Of a DNA stretch of 64,000 nt, positions 1 through 9,210 are shown piece by piece. The translations under genes were made by a program, and so were the position numbers. The notes under the pieces were generated by a model. The model did not search any database and had not been told where the DNA came from. It saw nothing but the letters and a program-made list of their open reading frames with translations. Source of the stretch: Sulfotelmatobacter sp050012155 (lineage in GTDB: Bacteria > Acidobacteriota > Terriglobia > Terriglobales > Acidobacteriaceae); the NCBI GenBank assembly GCA_050012155.1, contig JBEKHS010000004.1:124001-188000 (forward strand). The letters are read 5' to 3'. Numbering within the stretch: the first letter of the stretch is position 1; every line of letters begins with the position of its first letter.

Positions 1-656
1 GGGGAGATGTTTCCCGTTTGTGCCGCCTCGACTGCGACGTCGTTTCCGAGGATGAACCGGAAGGTATTGTTGTCGCCGCGGTCGGTCGTACTAATTGGCT
101 TCCAGTTCTCGAAGGCCGGATCGAACGGGAATCCATCGAGTTCCGGAAGCACCGTCGCCAACGAGAACGGCGCAAGCGGGACGGCACCTAGTGCAGCGCC
201 GCCCTGTGCGCCACTTGCCGGGCCTGGCGCGCCGGACCACGGGGCCAGATACGCCTTCAGCGTGGCAAGATCTTCAGGCGTAACCTTCGCGTAGGGATGG
301 AGCTTAAGAAAGCTCGGCAGCGGCATCGCGCCAAGCTGGATCATGTTCACCGCTTCATAGAGCGTCGCCTTCTGCACGGCTCCGGGCTTCGAGCCCAGCG
401 TCGAGAAGTTGAGATGCTCGCGCGCCGTCAGAATGTCGTGCCGCACCAGCCAGTAGCCGGGCACGATCTGGTCAAACCATGAGAGCCGGCGCTGGTTCGA
501 GTGGCAGCTATAGCAGCTTCTTTCGAGTACGCGCTTAACTTCAGGAGGCGCTTGCAGCTCGGCCGTCGCCGGCTCAGCCGGAATCCCAGGCCGTACCGCT
601 TGCAGCAGCGCAAAGACAACCGCTCCCGCGAAGATCAACTTGCCTAACGTCCGCAT
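1..656 (-). CDS. Partial secreted haem-binding / cytochrome P460-like protein
   Basis: This reading frame stays open to the left edge (218 residues visible, C-terminus missing). The start is an ATG at 656 with GGAG six bases upstream. Residues 1-27 form a signal peptide or membrane anchor. A CYSCH c-type haem-binding motif lies near residue 48, in a region like the bacterial haem-binding domain (CxxCH followed by a W-x-x-x-P-G-Y-W-L-like stretch). The region after about residue 160 (LDGFPFDPAFENWKPIS) resembles the start of a cytochrome P460-type domain. It probably acts as a periplasmic haem protein in electron transfer or small-molecule oxidation; the substrate is unknown. The family call rests on motif recognition only. 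Confidence 0.72.
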   Translation of the reverse strand, partial: MRTLGKLIFAGAVVFALLQAVRPGIPAEPATAELQAPPEVKRVLERSCYSCHSNQRRLSWFDQIVPGYWLVRHDILTAREHLNFSTLGSKPGAVQKATLYEAVNMIQLGAMPLPSFLKLHPYAKVTPEDLATLKAYLAPWSGAPGPASGAQGGAALGAVPLAPFSLATVLPELDGFPFDPAFENWKPISTTDRGDNNTFRFILGNDVAVEAAQTGNIS

Positions 657-791
657 CGTGCTCTCCATCTACCGGTAAGTTCGAGGGGCTTGCGCCACGA
701 CCCTCACGGTTAGATTCACACGCGGGACAAAGGCTGCATAATCGGGAAAGTCACGATCTGGCGACGACCTTTCGCGGGTGGAAGCGGTCCT

Positions 792-3700
792 TTAGAAATA
801 GAACTTCAGCGCGAACTGTATCTGCCGCGGCGCGCGCGCTGACAAAGGGAAGCCGAAAGTGCTCTGGTTAGGAGGAATGAAAGGATTAAGTTCCAGCGGC
901 GTTGGCTCGGCGCTGATCGCCCCGAACTGTCCAAACAAATAATTCACGTGATTGAGGATGTTGAAGAATTCGGCGCGGAATTCGAAATGCTTTTGTTCGC
1001 TGATCGGAAATTGCTTCACGAAAGAGGTGTCCCAGGTTTTGTATCCCGGACCCTCGATGATATTGCGTCCTGCGTTGCCGAAGGTTCCAAGGACGTTGTT
1101 GTCGGCAAATGCGCAGGTGTTAAAGAGCGTTCCCGGGACGCACGGCTTGGCGTTGGGATTGCCGACCAGGTTGGGGCGCGAGCAATAGTAGCCGACGGTA
1201 CCACCACAGTCGCCGCCGGAAACACTGTTGATGTCGGTGGCGGTATACCAATTGCCGGTTGCGGCCGAAGCCACGCCCGCGAGTTGCCAGTTGCCGATAA
1301 TCTGGTTTGCGACACCGGAAGCGCCGCTGGCAAACTTTCGTCCGCGGCCGAAGGGCAAATCGTAGACGTAACTGAAAACGAAGCGCTGGCGCACGTCGAA
1401 GTCGGAATTGCCGTAGTTCTGGTTGGGAAATCGCTGGTCCTGGAAATCTCCGTTGTTCACCGAGCCCAGGCTGGCGCTGGAAGCGGTATCGAGCGCGTGC
1501 CCAAAAGTGTACGCCGCTTCGTACTGCAGCCCGTGAGAGTAGCGCTTCTCCAGGCGCACCTGCAGCGAGTCGTAATTTGAAAACGCATTCGAGCGGAAAG
1601 TATCGATGGCAACATCGAGCGCGGGATTGCAATTGCTGGCATCCGCATAGTCATTTGCCGGGTTCAGATCGCAGGGACCATTAGCGCCGGGCCAATCGTT
1701 GTTCTGCGCGGGACGCCGGGGCGCCGTGGGCAGCGACTCCGTCCCAAGAACGGGAACCGCCTCGTTACCGTTGTAGAAGGCGAAGAGCTTCAGTCCGCGC
1801 GAGCCGGCATAGGAAACTTCAAAAACGGTATCGGCGGGCAGTTGGTACTCGAAACCCAGGTGCCATTGTTGCGTGTAGGGCGTGACCAGGCGCGGATCGA
1901 GCGAGTAAAGCTCGGGTGCGTTCGGATCGCTGAGCGACGTAGAAGGAATGCCCTGCGACAGAACATTGAGCGGCAAACCGCCATTGTTCGCAGAGGAGAT
2001 CGAGCAATCCATGCCGGAGGTGGGATTTGCGAAGGGCGCGGCACAGGGAGTGCTGAAGGCTTCGGAAGACAAGAACGGAGGGTTGAATCCGGGGCTTGGA
2101 TTTGAGAAGGGACCGTTTTCCTGTCCACCATAAAAGATGCCGTAGCCGGTGCGGAGGACGAGCTTGTTAGAAATTTGATAAGCCAACCCAACTCTGGGCG
2201 CAAAATTGTTGAGATCGGGACTGATGAGTCCGGGTGAGCTCGTATTTTGAATGGTGAGCTCCGTGCCCAGTGTGGGCGTCAGTTGCTGGTTTTGCCCCTT
2301 GGGAGCGATCAGCGAGATCGTGTTGAAATTGAAGGTGTCCTGATTGTTATTGGCTTCCTTGATCGTAGTAAAAAGTTCATAGCGAAGGCCCAGGTTGAGG
2401 GTGAGCCGCGGAGTTAGTCTGAAGTCGTCGAGAGCGTAGACCGAGTAAATCTGCCGGTTGTAAATAATGTTTGGAGTCACGCTGGTGATTGATCCGCCGT
2501 CGCTGATGCCTTGCAGAAAAGTAGCGAAGGCCTCACCGCCGGTGCCGGGCGCGGCGGGATTGTCGTTGATGAGGAAGCCACCGCCGAAGTCGATTGAGCC
2601 GCGAGCTGCGGCTGGCTCGAGGATGGTGAACTGTTCAAAGCGAAGTTCGCCGCCGAACTTCACGGCGTGGCGTCCGCGGGTCCAGCTCAGATTATCGGTA
2701 ATGACGTAGCTGTGTTGGTGTTCAAGGGCGGGCAGGTATCCCGAGGCGCCAATGGCAGCAGTTCCATCGCCGAAACTAATCGAAGGTAAACCGCCGATGT
2801 TCTGGCCCGCCTGGAACGGAACTCCGGGAAAAGGAATCCCACCGGGAATTTGTTGGGCGACGTCGACGTTGGAAAACAGATTGTAGCGATGGGAGTCGAG
2901 GTGATTGAAGCCGAAGCGAAATTCGTTGATCAGATTGGTGCGAAAACTGTGGATCTCGCTGGCCGCCAAGCCTTGGGCGGTGTTGTTGCTGTAGCCATCC
3001 TGAAAGCTGCCACCGTCGAGAATGTTGTTGAAGGGCGAGGGAAGAAAATTGCTGTCGTTGCCGTAACTGTAGCGGACGAAAAAATTGTCCTTTGAGCTAA
3101 TCGTGCTGTCAATGCGAATGTCGAACTTGTTCTCGGTTTCGCTGCGTTCGGGATCGGCCAGGTAGTTGCCGCCGGACAAGCTGGCGTTGGGCGCGGGAAA
3201 TAAGTTAGCCAACTCTTGGCCGAGCGGGTCGATGCACCCCAGAGTCGGCGAGGTCGGCGGCGCCGGGCACACGGTGCCGGGAAAGATGTTGGTCGGTACC
3301 CCGCCGGGGGTGGTGGCGACGGGGACACCACAGGGTCCGCCATTGTAGTTCGAACTCGTTTGCGCGAAGTGCGGATCGAAAATCTCTCCGGGATACGTGG
3401 GGTTGCCGCTGCAATCGAGAACTCCGGTTGCGGTGGTCGAATCCAGAACAGGAGGTAAAAATGCGGAGAAGTCTCCACTAATCTCGGCAGGCGTGGGAAC
3501 CGAGGACAACTGCGGCAGCGCCTGGCGAATGCGCAGGCCTTCGTAGTCTCCGAAAAAAAACAATTTGTTTTTGACGATGGGCCCGCCCAGGGTAAAGCCA
3601 AACTGGTTCTGCTTGTAGGGCTGCTGGCCGAAGATATCGAAGGCGTTGATCGCGTCGAATTTGTCGTTGCGCAGAAACTCCCACAGGTCGCCGTGAATCT

Positions 3701-4466
3701 GGTTGGTGCCCGACTTGATGACAGCGTTCATGATCGCGCCGTTGCCGCGGCCGAACTCGGCGCTGTATGAATTGGTCTCGACCTTGAACTCAGCGATGGC
3801 GTCAACGGCGGGCTGGACAACATACGCAGCGCCGTTGAGCACGTCACCCAGGTTCGCGTTGTTGTCGATGCCATCAAGCAGGAAATTGTTTTGCAGAGAA
3901 CGGGCGCCGTTGGAGCTGAAGCCGTAAGTAGTTTCGACGCGCGAGCCGGGCTCGGCGGCGGCAATGCCTGTGCCGAGAAGGGCGAGTTGAGCGTAGTTGC
4001 GTCCATTCAAGGGGAGCGCGTTGATGCGGCGGCTGTCGACGACCTGGCCAAGATCGGAGGTTTCGGTTTCGAGTTGAGCACTTTCGCCCGTAACCGTCAC
4101 GGTTTCCGTGGCCGCGCCGGGCTGAAGCTCTAAGTTGACGCCGGCGCGATCCTGGATGTTGACCTGCACCGGGCCGGCGACGGCCTTCTTGAATCCCGGT
4201 TTTTCGACGGTGACGGTGTAACGGCCGATGTGGAGCGGGCTGGCGACATATTCTCCCTCATTATTCGTGGTGAGCGTCAATTGAGTGCCGTGATCGACGT
4301 CGGTAACAATCACTTTCGCGCCTGCGACCACGGCGCCGCTGGCGTCGCGCACCAATCCCACGATGGCTCCCGCATCTCTTTGCGCCCATAGCGGCGTAGC
4401 GAAGCTAACGGCTACCAGAACAAAAAGCACTCCTAGAGTCTGTCGGGTGGTGAAACGGACGGGCAT
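792..4466 (-). CDS. Oar-type TonB-dependent receptor with N-terminal carboxypeptidase-regulatory-like domain
   Basis: This is a 1224-residue outer-membrane receptor. The ATG at 4466 has AGGAGG six bases upstream. A signal peptide ends near residue 28 (PLWA). A carboxypeptidase-regulatory-like beta-sandwich (about 30-115) is followed by a plug domain with NNFLLDGIDNN near 195, then a long beta-barrel ending in an aromatic residue (KFYF), as outer-membrane proteins do. Such receptors are greatly expanded in Acidobacteriota and import large oligosaccharides or peptides. It lies downstream of the agaZ-like gene on the same strand, separated by 155 bases that carry its own operator-like sites, so an amino-sugar or galactoside oligomer is a reasonable substrate guess. 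The substrate itself is not visible in the sequence. Confidence 0.9.
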   Translation of the reverse strand: MPVRFTTRQTLGVLFVLVAVSFATPLWAQRDAGAIVGLVRDASGAVVAGAKVIVTDVDHGTQLTLTTNNEGEYVASPLHIGRYTVTVEKPGFKKAVAGPVQVNIQDRAGVNLELQPGAATETVTVTGESAQLETETSDLGQVVDSRRINALPLNGRNYAQLALLGTGIAAAEPGSRVETTYGFSSNGARSLQNNFLLDGIDNNANLGDVLNGAAYVVQPAVDAIAEFKVETNSYSAEFGRGNGAIMNAVIKSGTNQIHGDLWEFLRNDKFDAINAFDIFGQQPYKQNQFGFTLGGPIVKNKLFFFGDYEGLRIRQALPQLSSVPTPAEISGDFSAFLPPVLDSTTATGVLDCSGNPTYPGEIFDPHFAQTSSNYNGGPCGVPVATTPGGVPTNIFPGTVCPAPPTSPTLGCIDPLGQELANLFPAPNASLSGGNYLADPERSETENKFDIRIDSTISSKDNFFVRYSYGNDSNFLPSPFNNILDGGSFQDGYSNNTAQGLAASEIHSFRTNLINEFRFGFNHLDSHRYNLFSNVDVAQQIPGGIPFPGVPFQAGQNIGGLPSISFGDGTAAIGASGYLPALEHQHSYVITDNLSWTRGRHAVKFGGELRFEQFTILEPAAARGSIDFGGGFLINDNPAAPGTGGEAFATFLQGISDGGSITSVTPNIIYNRQIYSVYALDDFRLTPRLTLNLGLRYELFTTIKEANNNQDTFNFNTISLIAPKGQNQQLTPTLGTELTIQNTSSPGLISPDLNNFAPRVGLAYQISNKLVLRTGYGIFYGGQENGPFSNPSPGFNPPFLSSEAFSTPCAAPFANPTSGMDCSISSANNGGLPLNVLSQGIPSTSLSDPNAPELYSLDPRLVTPYTQQWHLGFEYQLPADTVFEVSYAGSRGLKLFAFYNGNEAVPVLGTESLPTAPRRPAQNNDWPGANGPCDLNPANDYADASNCNPALDVAIDTFRSNAFSNYDSLQVRLEKRYSHGLQYEAAYTFGHALDTASSASLGSVNNGDFQDQRFPNQNYGNSDFDVRQRFVFSYVYDLPFGRGRKFASGASGVANQIIGNWQLAGVASAATGNWYTATDINSVSGGDCGGTVGYYCSRPNLVGNPNAKPCVPGTLFNTCAFADNNVLGTFGNAGRNIIEGPGYKTWDTSFVKQFPISEQKHFEFRAEFFNILNHVNYLFGQFGAISAEPTPLELNPFIPPNQSTFGFPLSARAPRQIQFALKFYF

Positions 4467-4510
4467 GGCAAGCCTCCTGACCTGCGTCCAATACCGCTAA
4501 ACTCCTGCTT

Positions 4511-4523
4511 GGAAGCGCTTTCC
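4511..4523. promoter_or_regulatory. LacI-family-like operator core upstream of TonB receptor
   Basis: GGAAGCGCTTTCC contains the 8-bp palindrome AAGCGCTT, the kind of centre bound by LacI/CcpA-type regulators. It sits 45-57 bases upstream of the receptor start. The cognate regulator is not identified. Confidence 0.35.
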
Positions 4524-4530
4524 TGTGGAA

Positions 4531-4556
4531 TATTACGAACGATTACTTTTACTTGC
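4531..4556 (-). promoter_or_regulatory. Candidate DeoR/AgaR-type operator before TonB receptor
   Basis: TTACGAAC at 4533-4540 is followed by the related ATTACTTT and TTACTTG. The reverse complement (GTTCGTAA) matches the motif repeated upstream of other genes in this locus. It overlaps an AT-rich stretch suited to the receptor promoter. Confidence 0.4.
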
Positions 4557-4621
4557 GTTTTATGGCTGTTGTCAACTGGGAAATTGTGTTTTGAGCCATT
4601 TGAGAAAAGGCCGTGATGCCC

Positions 4622-6037
4622 TCAAAGCGAGCGCGCCGCGGGCCGTAAAATTCCTCCGCTGGAGAGCGAAAGCTTGTTCTGCTTCATTCCGCAGGCAGTT
4701 GCGTAGACGCGCAACACCAACTGAATGTGATATCGAATGATCGCCTCCGGCTGCGCGTCGAGCAGTCCTCCTCGAATTGCCTCATATTCCTGAGGAAGAT
4801 ATTGACTGACCAGCGGCAGCGGGAACGAGTGCGTTCTGAGGTTGTCGAGAAGGCGATCAATCTCTGCCTGGACGGCGGGCTCGTGCCAGTAATATCGGCA
4901 ACGGTCGCTATAGCTGTAGGCGCGAGAGAGTCGCAATTGATTCTCGTCCCCGTGATAATAGGAGCTCCAGTGCGACGGGTCGCGCAGCATGGCCTGGTCG
5001 AGCACTTCCCTCACCTGCGACAGCCGTTGGTTTTTCTTTCCGGCGAGCAACTCCCGTTCGATCGCGCTCAAAGCGAAGACGGCTTCCCGAAACGCGAAGG
5101 TCAACCACGGGCCGACTTTCAGAATGGCGAAGTGATCCTCGACCATTTGAGCGAGCGCGCTCGGAGGCTGGTAGTCGGTCGAATGCGCTTCGTACACCAG
5201 CGCCGGGCTGCCAGGCAATCCTGCCGACAATAAGCTCGTCATATTGCGATCATATTCGAATACGACGTCGTCCCCGAATTCCACCCCGGGTTGCACCACC
5301 ACACCGACCACTCGTTGCCAGGCTCCGGGCAAGCCTTTCCGGTCGAAGGCGTCTTGGAAGATCTGTAGAGTGTTATGGAGGCCGTCGGCCGTAGTCACGA
5401 TGGGAGCCGAGCCTGAAGCGGACTCGCCGCCGGGGGCCGGCACTTCCGTCCCGATGACATAGAGCGGAGGCGCCGCCCCATGCGGCAATTCTTTCCATGC
5501 CTCTTCCGCAGCTTCGCATAAGAGCGCGGCCCGCTGCGCTACGACGGATTCCGATAGAGGCTTTGCGTCATCAGCACACGCCATGCTCGCATCCAGATGA
5601 ATTTTGACGTAGCCAGCCAATACACAAGCGCGGACCAGTTCGCGAGCCTTTTCCAAGGCGCGATCCGATGCTTCGCCTTTCCAGGGAAATGGCCCGAGAT
5701 GGTCGCCGCCCAGCAGGATTCGATCGCTTGGAAATCCCATGCGTCGCGCCGCCGAGCGGACAAATTCGGCAAACTGACTCGGCGTCTGGCCGGTGTAACC
5801 ACCCAGTTGATTAACCTGGCTTGAAGTTGATTCAACGTGGAGAACTGCATCATTCTCCGTGGCCTGCAGAATTGCCGCATCGATTACCCAAGGATGCGCG
5901 GAGCAAACCGCATAGACACCGCCCTTCCCCGAGGCGCGGTTGCGGGCCACCACCTTTTGCAAGTTTGTGCCGGAGTCGACCCGGCCTTCGGGAACCACGG
6001 GATTCAAAGGCTTCTCCAATCGACCCTCAAGTTTCAA
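4622..6037 (-). CDS. kbaZ: Tagatose-bisphosphate aldolase accessory subunit, GatZ/KbaZ (AgaZ) family
   Basis: This 471-residue cytoplasmic protein has the hallmark blocks of GatZ/KbaZ: VYAVCSAHPWVIDAA, HVESTSSQVNQLGGYTGQ, ILLGGDHLGP and KIHLDASM. In enterobacteria the family supports the class II D-tagatose-1,6-bisphosphate aldolase in N-acetylgalactosamine, galactosamine and galactitol breakdown. The nearby agaS-like and agaR-like genes favour the amino-sugar branch. No catalytic GatY/KbaY partner is present in the window. The open frame starts with TTG at 6037; GatZ proteins usually begin closer to the CSAHP block, so an internal TTG or GTG up to about residue 25 may be the true start. The product is longer than the usual roughly 420 residues. 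Confidence 0.85.
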   Translation of the reverse strand: MKLEGRLEKPLNPVVPEGRVDSGTNLQKVVARNRASGKGGVYAVCSAHPWVIDAAILQATENDAVLHVESTSSQVNQLGGYTGQTPSQFAEFVRSAARRMGFPSDRILLGGDHLGPFPWKGEASDRALEKARELVRACVLAGYVKIHLDASMACADDAKPLSESVVAQRAALLCEAAEEAWKELPHGAAPPLYVIGTEVPAPGGESASGSAPIVTTADGLHNTLQIFQDAFDRKGLPGAWQRVVGVVVQPGVEFGDDVVFEYDRNMTSLLSAGLPGSPALVYEAHSTDYQPPSALAQMVEDHFAILKVGPWLTFAFREAVFALSAIERELLAGKKNQRLSQVREVLDQAMLRDPSHWSSYYHGDENQLRLSRAYSYSDRCRYYWHEPAVQAEIDRLLDNLRTHSFPLPLVSQYLPQEYEAIRGGLLDAQPEAIIRYHIQLVLRVYATACGMKQNKLSLSSGGILRPAARSL

Positions 6038-6065
6038 GCGTTATCGCTTTCCTAAGTGAGTTGTC

Positions 6066-6085
6066 ATATTACGAACCTTTACGAC
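6066..6085 (-). promoter_or_regulatory. Candidate DeoR/AgaR-type operator before kbaZ-like gene
   Basis: TTACGAAC (6069-6076) and TTACGAC (6079-6085) form a direct repeat with exactly one helical turn (10 bp) between equivalent bases, 32-48 bases upstream of the kbaZ-like start. The 11-mer ATATTACGAAC is shared with the site before the TonB receptor (4530s). Confidence 0.45.
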
Positions 6086-6196
6086 TGAGTTCAATGTCTG
6101 TCGAATACTTCTTGCGCACAGCGAGCGCAAGTTGACTCAACCGCTAAGTCCGGCGTAACTGGCGCCAAAGTGGGCCGGAAGTAAAAGTACATCGCA

Positions 6197-6238
6197 TATA
6201 CGAAAGTATTTGACATTTATCGAAACAATTAGTAATAC
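6197..6238 (+). promoter_or_regulatory. Promoter with overlapping repeated CGAAA operator for beta-helix gene
   Basis: A perfect -35 TTGACA (6210-6215) is followed after 17 bases by the poor -10 match TAATAC (6233-6238). The -35 lies between TACGAAA (6199-6205) and ATCGAAA (6219-6225), whose CGAAA cores are exactly 20 bp apart. A repressor bound to both would cover the -35. The rest of the 6038-6466 gap holds only this and the kbaZ-side site. Confidence 0.5.
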
Positions 6239-6466
6239 AGTATGACATCTAACGAAGCGTCCGGGTCTGAAGCCAGTTCCACCATCCCCCTAGGAGGGAA
6301 TTGGTAGATGAAAAACGAACCTGTTGCCGGGAATACTTCTCGCTCGCTGCCGCCCTTTTGCCCTAACCGGAATCGTAAAAATGCATTCCCGCGAATGCGA
6401 AACCGCATTGCGAAACCCAGAACCGGAATCCAAGATGCACGAACAAATCCATCAGGAGGCATTGCA

Positions 6467-8077
6467 ATGACCAACCGCCCTGGGCAACACATGTTGAAGC
6501 GCGAATCATTTCGCGTTCTGTTTCTCTTCTTCTCCAGCGGGCTCGCGCTTTGCTTCTGCGCGCAGGCTCAGGTGTACTACGTCTCCAAGGCCGGCAGTGA
6601 CTCCAATAGCGGCAGTGCGAGCGCGCCCTGGCTCACGATTGGACACGCTGCTCTGGAAGCCAAGGCGGGTAGCACCGTCTACGTGGAGGCCGGCACCTAT
6701 AGCGAGAGCGTGACCTTCGCCAACGCGGGAACGGCCTCTGCTCCCATCGTCTTCAACGGACAAGGTGTAGCCATTGTGGACGGCACAAATGTGGCCTGCT
6801 GCACTTCACCCGGCTTCGCTTCGAGCAACGGGTTCATCGGAAGCAACACGCAGGGACTGTTCACGATCGGCGCTTCGGCTGGCGTGAACTACCTGACCAT
6901 TGAAGGCTTCACCATTCAAAACTATAAAACTTCGAGCAAGAATGACGTTCCCGCCGGAATCCTGATTGTCGGCAGCGGAGCCGGGATCAACATTCTCAAC
7001 AACACCGTCAAGAACATCCAGACCAGCGCGGGGAAGAACGGCAACGCGTATGGCATTGGCGTTTTCGGGATCAGCGCCACTCCGCTGAGCGTGACCGTCA
7101 GCGGCAATACGGTCACCGGCTGCCTGACCGGGGAAAGTGAGACAACCACTTATAACGGTAACGTCCAGAACTTCGTCGTCTCCAACAACATCATTTATGA
7201 CAACGACAACATTGGCATGGACGCGATTGGCTTCGAGGGGGTCGGCCCAACGGGATACGATCAGGCCAAAAATGGGGACGTCTACGGCAACCTCATCTAT
7301 AACAACAGCGCCTTAAAAAACCCAGGCGAAGGCAACGAATACGATGAGGATGGTTTGTACTGCGATGGCTGCACGGATGTAACCTTCGAGCGCAATACGC
7401 TCTACGGGAACGATCTGAATATTGAGGCCGCCAGCGAAACCTCGGGCGAGGTTTCGAGCAATGTGATCATCCGCAACAACCTTGTCTATGCCGCGAATTC
7501 GTGCGGAATTTCCGTGGGTGGCTATGCCAAGTCCGGAACGGGTGGAAGCACCGACATTACCATTGTGAACAACAGCCTCTACGATAATGACACGCAGAAA
7601 ACCGGCAGTGGCGAATTCCAGATCCAGTACCGGACCACGGGGATAGTTTTCGAAAACAATGTCGTCTATACCGGCGCGGAGGGTTTGTTCATTTACGGTT
7701 ACGTGTCGGGCAGCGGCGTAACTTCCAATTACAACGATTTCTACACCACGAGCTCAACAACGACGTTTGAGTTGAACGGGAAAAGCTACTCGTCGTTCGC
7801 TTCCTACCAGTCGAAAACCGGACAGGATAAGAATTCAGTGTTCGCGAATCCCGATTACCTCACCTTAACCACATGCACGTCGACTAAGGAGAGCGGTCCT
7901 CCGACGCCGCTGACTACCTGCTCGCCAACGCCGAATTTTGACATCCCGGCCAGTTCGCCGGCTGAGAACACGGGCAACGCCAGCCTGGGTTCGGCCGATT
8001 TCGGCACCGTGGACTTCAATGGGAATCCACGCGTGAATGCCAACGGGCAAATTAACATGGGAGCTTTTGAACAGTAG
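6467..8077 (+). CDS. Secreted right-handed parallel beta-helix protein
   Basis: From the ATG at 6467 (AGGAGG seven bases upstream) the product is 536 residues with a signal peptide (hydrophobic FRVLFLFFSSGLALCF, cleavage after AQA). The mature start VYYVSKAGSDSNSGSASAPW is typical of beta-helix polysaccharide lyases and hydrolases. The body is rich in NN-I/V-I/V-Y-x-N ladder repeats, as in pectate-lyase-like or DUF1565-like folds. It probably binds or cleaves a polysaccharide outside the cytoplasm. The frame stays open upstream to ATG 6308, which also has a good AGGAGG, giving a 53-residue Arg-rich extension. I prefer 6467 because it yields a normal signal peptide. The protein sits in the amino-sugar/galactoside locus. 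Confidence 0.8.
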   Translation: MTNRPGQHMLKRESFRVLFLFFSSGLALCFCAQAQVYYVSKAGSDSNSGSASAPWLTIGHAALEAKAGSTVYVEAGTYSESVTFANAGTASAPIVFNGQGVAIVDGTNVACCTSPGFASSNGFIGSNTQGLFTIGASAGVNYLTIEGFTIQNYKTSSKNDVPAGILIVGSGAGINILNNTVKNIQTSAGKNGNAYGIGVFGISATPLSVTVSGNTVTGCLTGESETTTYNGNVQNFVVSNNIIYDNDNIGMDAIGFEGVGPTGYDQAKNGDVYGNLIYNNSALKNPGEGNEYDEDGLYCDGCTDVTFERNTLYGNDLNIEAASETSGEVSSNVIIRNNLVYAANSCGISVGGYAKSGTGGSTDITIVNNSLYDNDTQKTGSGEFQIQYRTTGIVFENNVVYTGAEGLFIYGYVSGSGVTSNYNDFYTTSSTTTFELNGKSYSSFASYQSKTGQDKNSVFANPDYLTLTTCTSTKESGPPTPLTTCSPTPNFDIPASSPAENTGNASLGSADFGTVDFNGNPRVNANGQINMGAFEQ

Positions 8078-8082
8078 GCTAA

Positions 8083-8120
8083 CCCGGGTGCGCAGCTTGA
8101 GCGTGCCCGGGCTTTTCTTT
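8083..8120 (+). terminator. Rho-independent terminator after beta-helix gene
   Basis: The left arm 8083-8093 (CCCGGGTGCGC) pairs with 8101-8111 (GCGTGCCCGGG) over 11 bp including two G-U pairs, with a 7-base loop and then CTTTTCTTT. Confidence 0.8.
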
Positions 8121-8140
8121 CGTAACTTTTCTTTCGTAAC
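8112..8140 (+). promoter_or_regulatory. Tandem TTTCGTAAC repeat, candidate AgaR-type operator
   Basis: The 14-mer CTTTTCTTTCGTAA occurs twice back to back (8112-8125 and 8126-8139). It starts on the terminator tail and ends 45 bases before the next gene. The TTTCGTAAC core matches, on the opposite strand, the TTACGAA sites before the TonB receptor and kbaZ-like genes. Confidence 0.5.
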
Positions 8141-8184
8141 AGCGACCTGCGAGTCATAATTTCTCCGGGAGGATATTTAAGTCG

Positions 8185-9195
8185 ATGCAGTTCCACGGTA
8201 TCGTGTGCGTCCTGCTTGCGGGCCTGGCTTACGGGCAAGTTGCGACACCGGCCGCGCCTGGCACGGGGGATAAGGCTCCTGACGTGAAGGTTGGAGCTGA
8301 CGATCCCGTGATCACCATCAACGGCTTCTGTGCCGATCCGGCCCAATGGGGCGAGGACTGCAGAACCGTAATGACTCGCACACAATTTGAGAAGCTCGCA
8401 GAAGCGCTGCAGCCGGGAATGTCGCTGTCTCTTCGCCTGAACGTAGCAAACGCGTATGCGCGCAATCTGAGAATGTCGGTTGCCGCCGAAAAGCTTGGCC
8501 TCGACAAAACGCCGGCGTTCGAGGAGGAGATGCGCTACGCGCGCATGCAATTGCTCGCACAGGATTTGAGCCGGGCTTTGCAGGCGGATGCGAACAATAT
8601 CAGCGACGCGGAGCTCGCGGACTACTATAAGAAAAACGAATTCTCTTACGAGCAAGCTACACTTGCGCGGATTTTTATTCCCCGCGCAAAAGAGAGTTCG
8701 CCCACTCATCAGAATGCTCAAACGAAAACTGCCGAGGACGCGATTGCGAAGCTTGCCGCCGATCTTCGCGCTCGCGCCGTTAATGGGGAGGAGCCCGACA
8801 AGTTGCAAATTGAGGCCTATGCTGCAGGCGGATTCCCCGGCACGACTCCTCATACAAGAATGGACAAGGTCCGTCGCGCCGTGCTGCCTCCGCAGCATGA
8901 GGTGGTCTTCAACCTGAAACCCGGTGAAGTGTCCGAAGTATTTTCAGATCCTGACGGCGCCCACTTCATTTACAAAATGATCAGCAAGCAGACCTTGACG
9001 CTCGACGATGTGAAGGCCGAAATCCGGACGACCATTTCCGGCCAGCGCTACCGCGAAAGTATGCAATGTTTTCAGGGTGACGTCATCTTTAGCGATGCTT
9101 ACTTCAATCCTCCGGGAGAATTGGCGAAACCGCCGCAGCGAGTTCGCGGCGCGAGAAGAAAACGCGCCGCTCAGCCCGGCCAGGGCTCCGAGTGA
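8185..9195 (+). CDS. Secreted parvulin/SurA-like peptidyl-prolyl isomerase
   Basis: This 336-residue exported protein has a signal peptide (VLLAGLAYG). A helical SurA-like N-terminal part carries repeated chaperone-type pattern (LNVANAYARNLRMSVAAEKLGLDKTP, then ISDAELADYYKKNEFSYEQATLARI). A parvulin-type domain follows at about 155-290 (GFPGTTPHTRMD, FNLKPGEVSEVFSDPDGAHFIYKMISK), then a basic tail. It probably helps fold envelope or secreted proteins such as the neighbouring receptor and glycosidases. The gene ends 15 bases before the next one, so they are likely cotranscribed. Confidence 0.78.
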   Translation: MQFHGIVCVLLAGLAYGQVATPAAPGTGDKAPDVKVGADDPVITINGFCADPAQWGEDCRTVMTRTQFEKLAEALQPGMSLSLRLNVANAYARNLRMSVAAEKLGLDKTPAFEEEMRYARMQLLAQDLSRALQADANNISDAELADYYKKNEFSYEQATLARIFIPRAKESSPTHQNAQTKTAEDAIAKLAADLRARAVNGEEPDKLQIEAYAAGGFPGTTPHTRMDKVRRAVLPPQHEVVFNLKPGEVSEVFSDPDGAHFIYKMISKQTLTLDDVKAEIRTTISGQRYRESMQCFQGDVIFSDAYFNPPGELAKPPQRVRGARRKRAAQPGQGSE

Positions 9196-9210
9196 TTTGC
9201 GAGGCTTAGA

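Noticed and set aside
7855..8898. 347-codon minus-strand open frame
   Set aside because: It crosses a terminator and is antisense to the beta-helix and parvulin genes.
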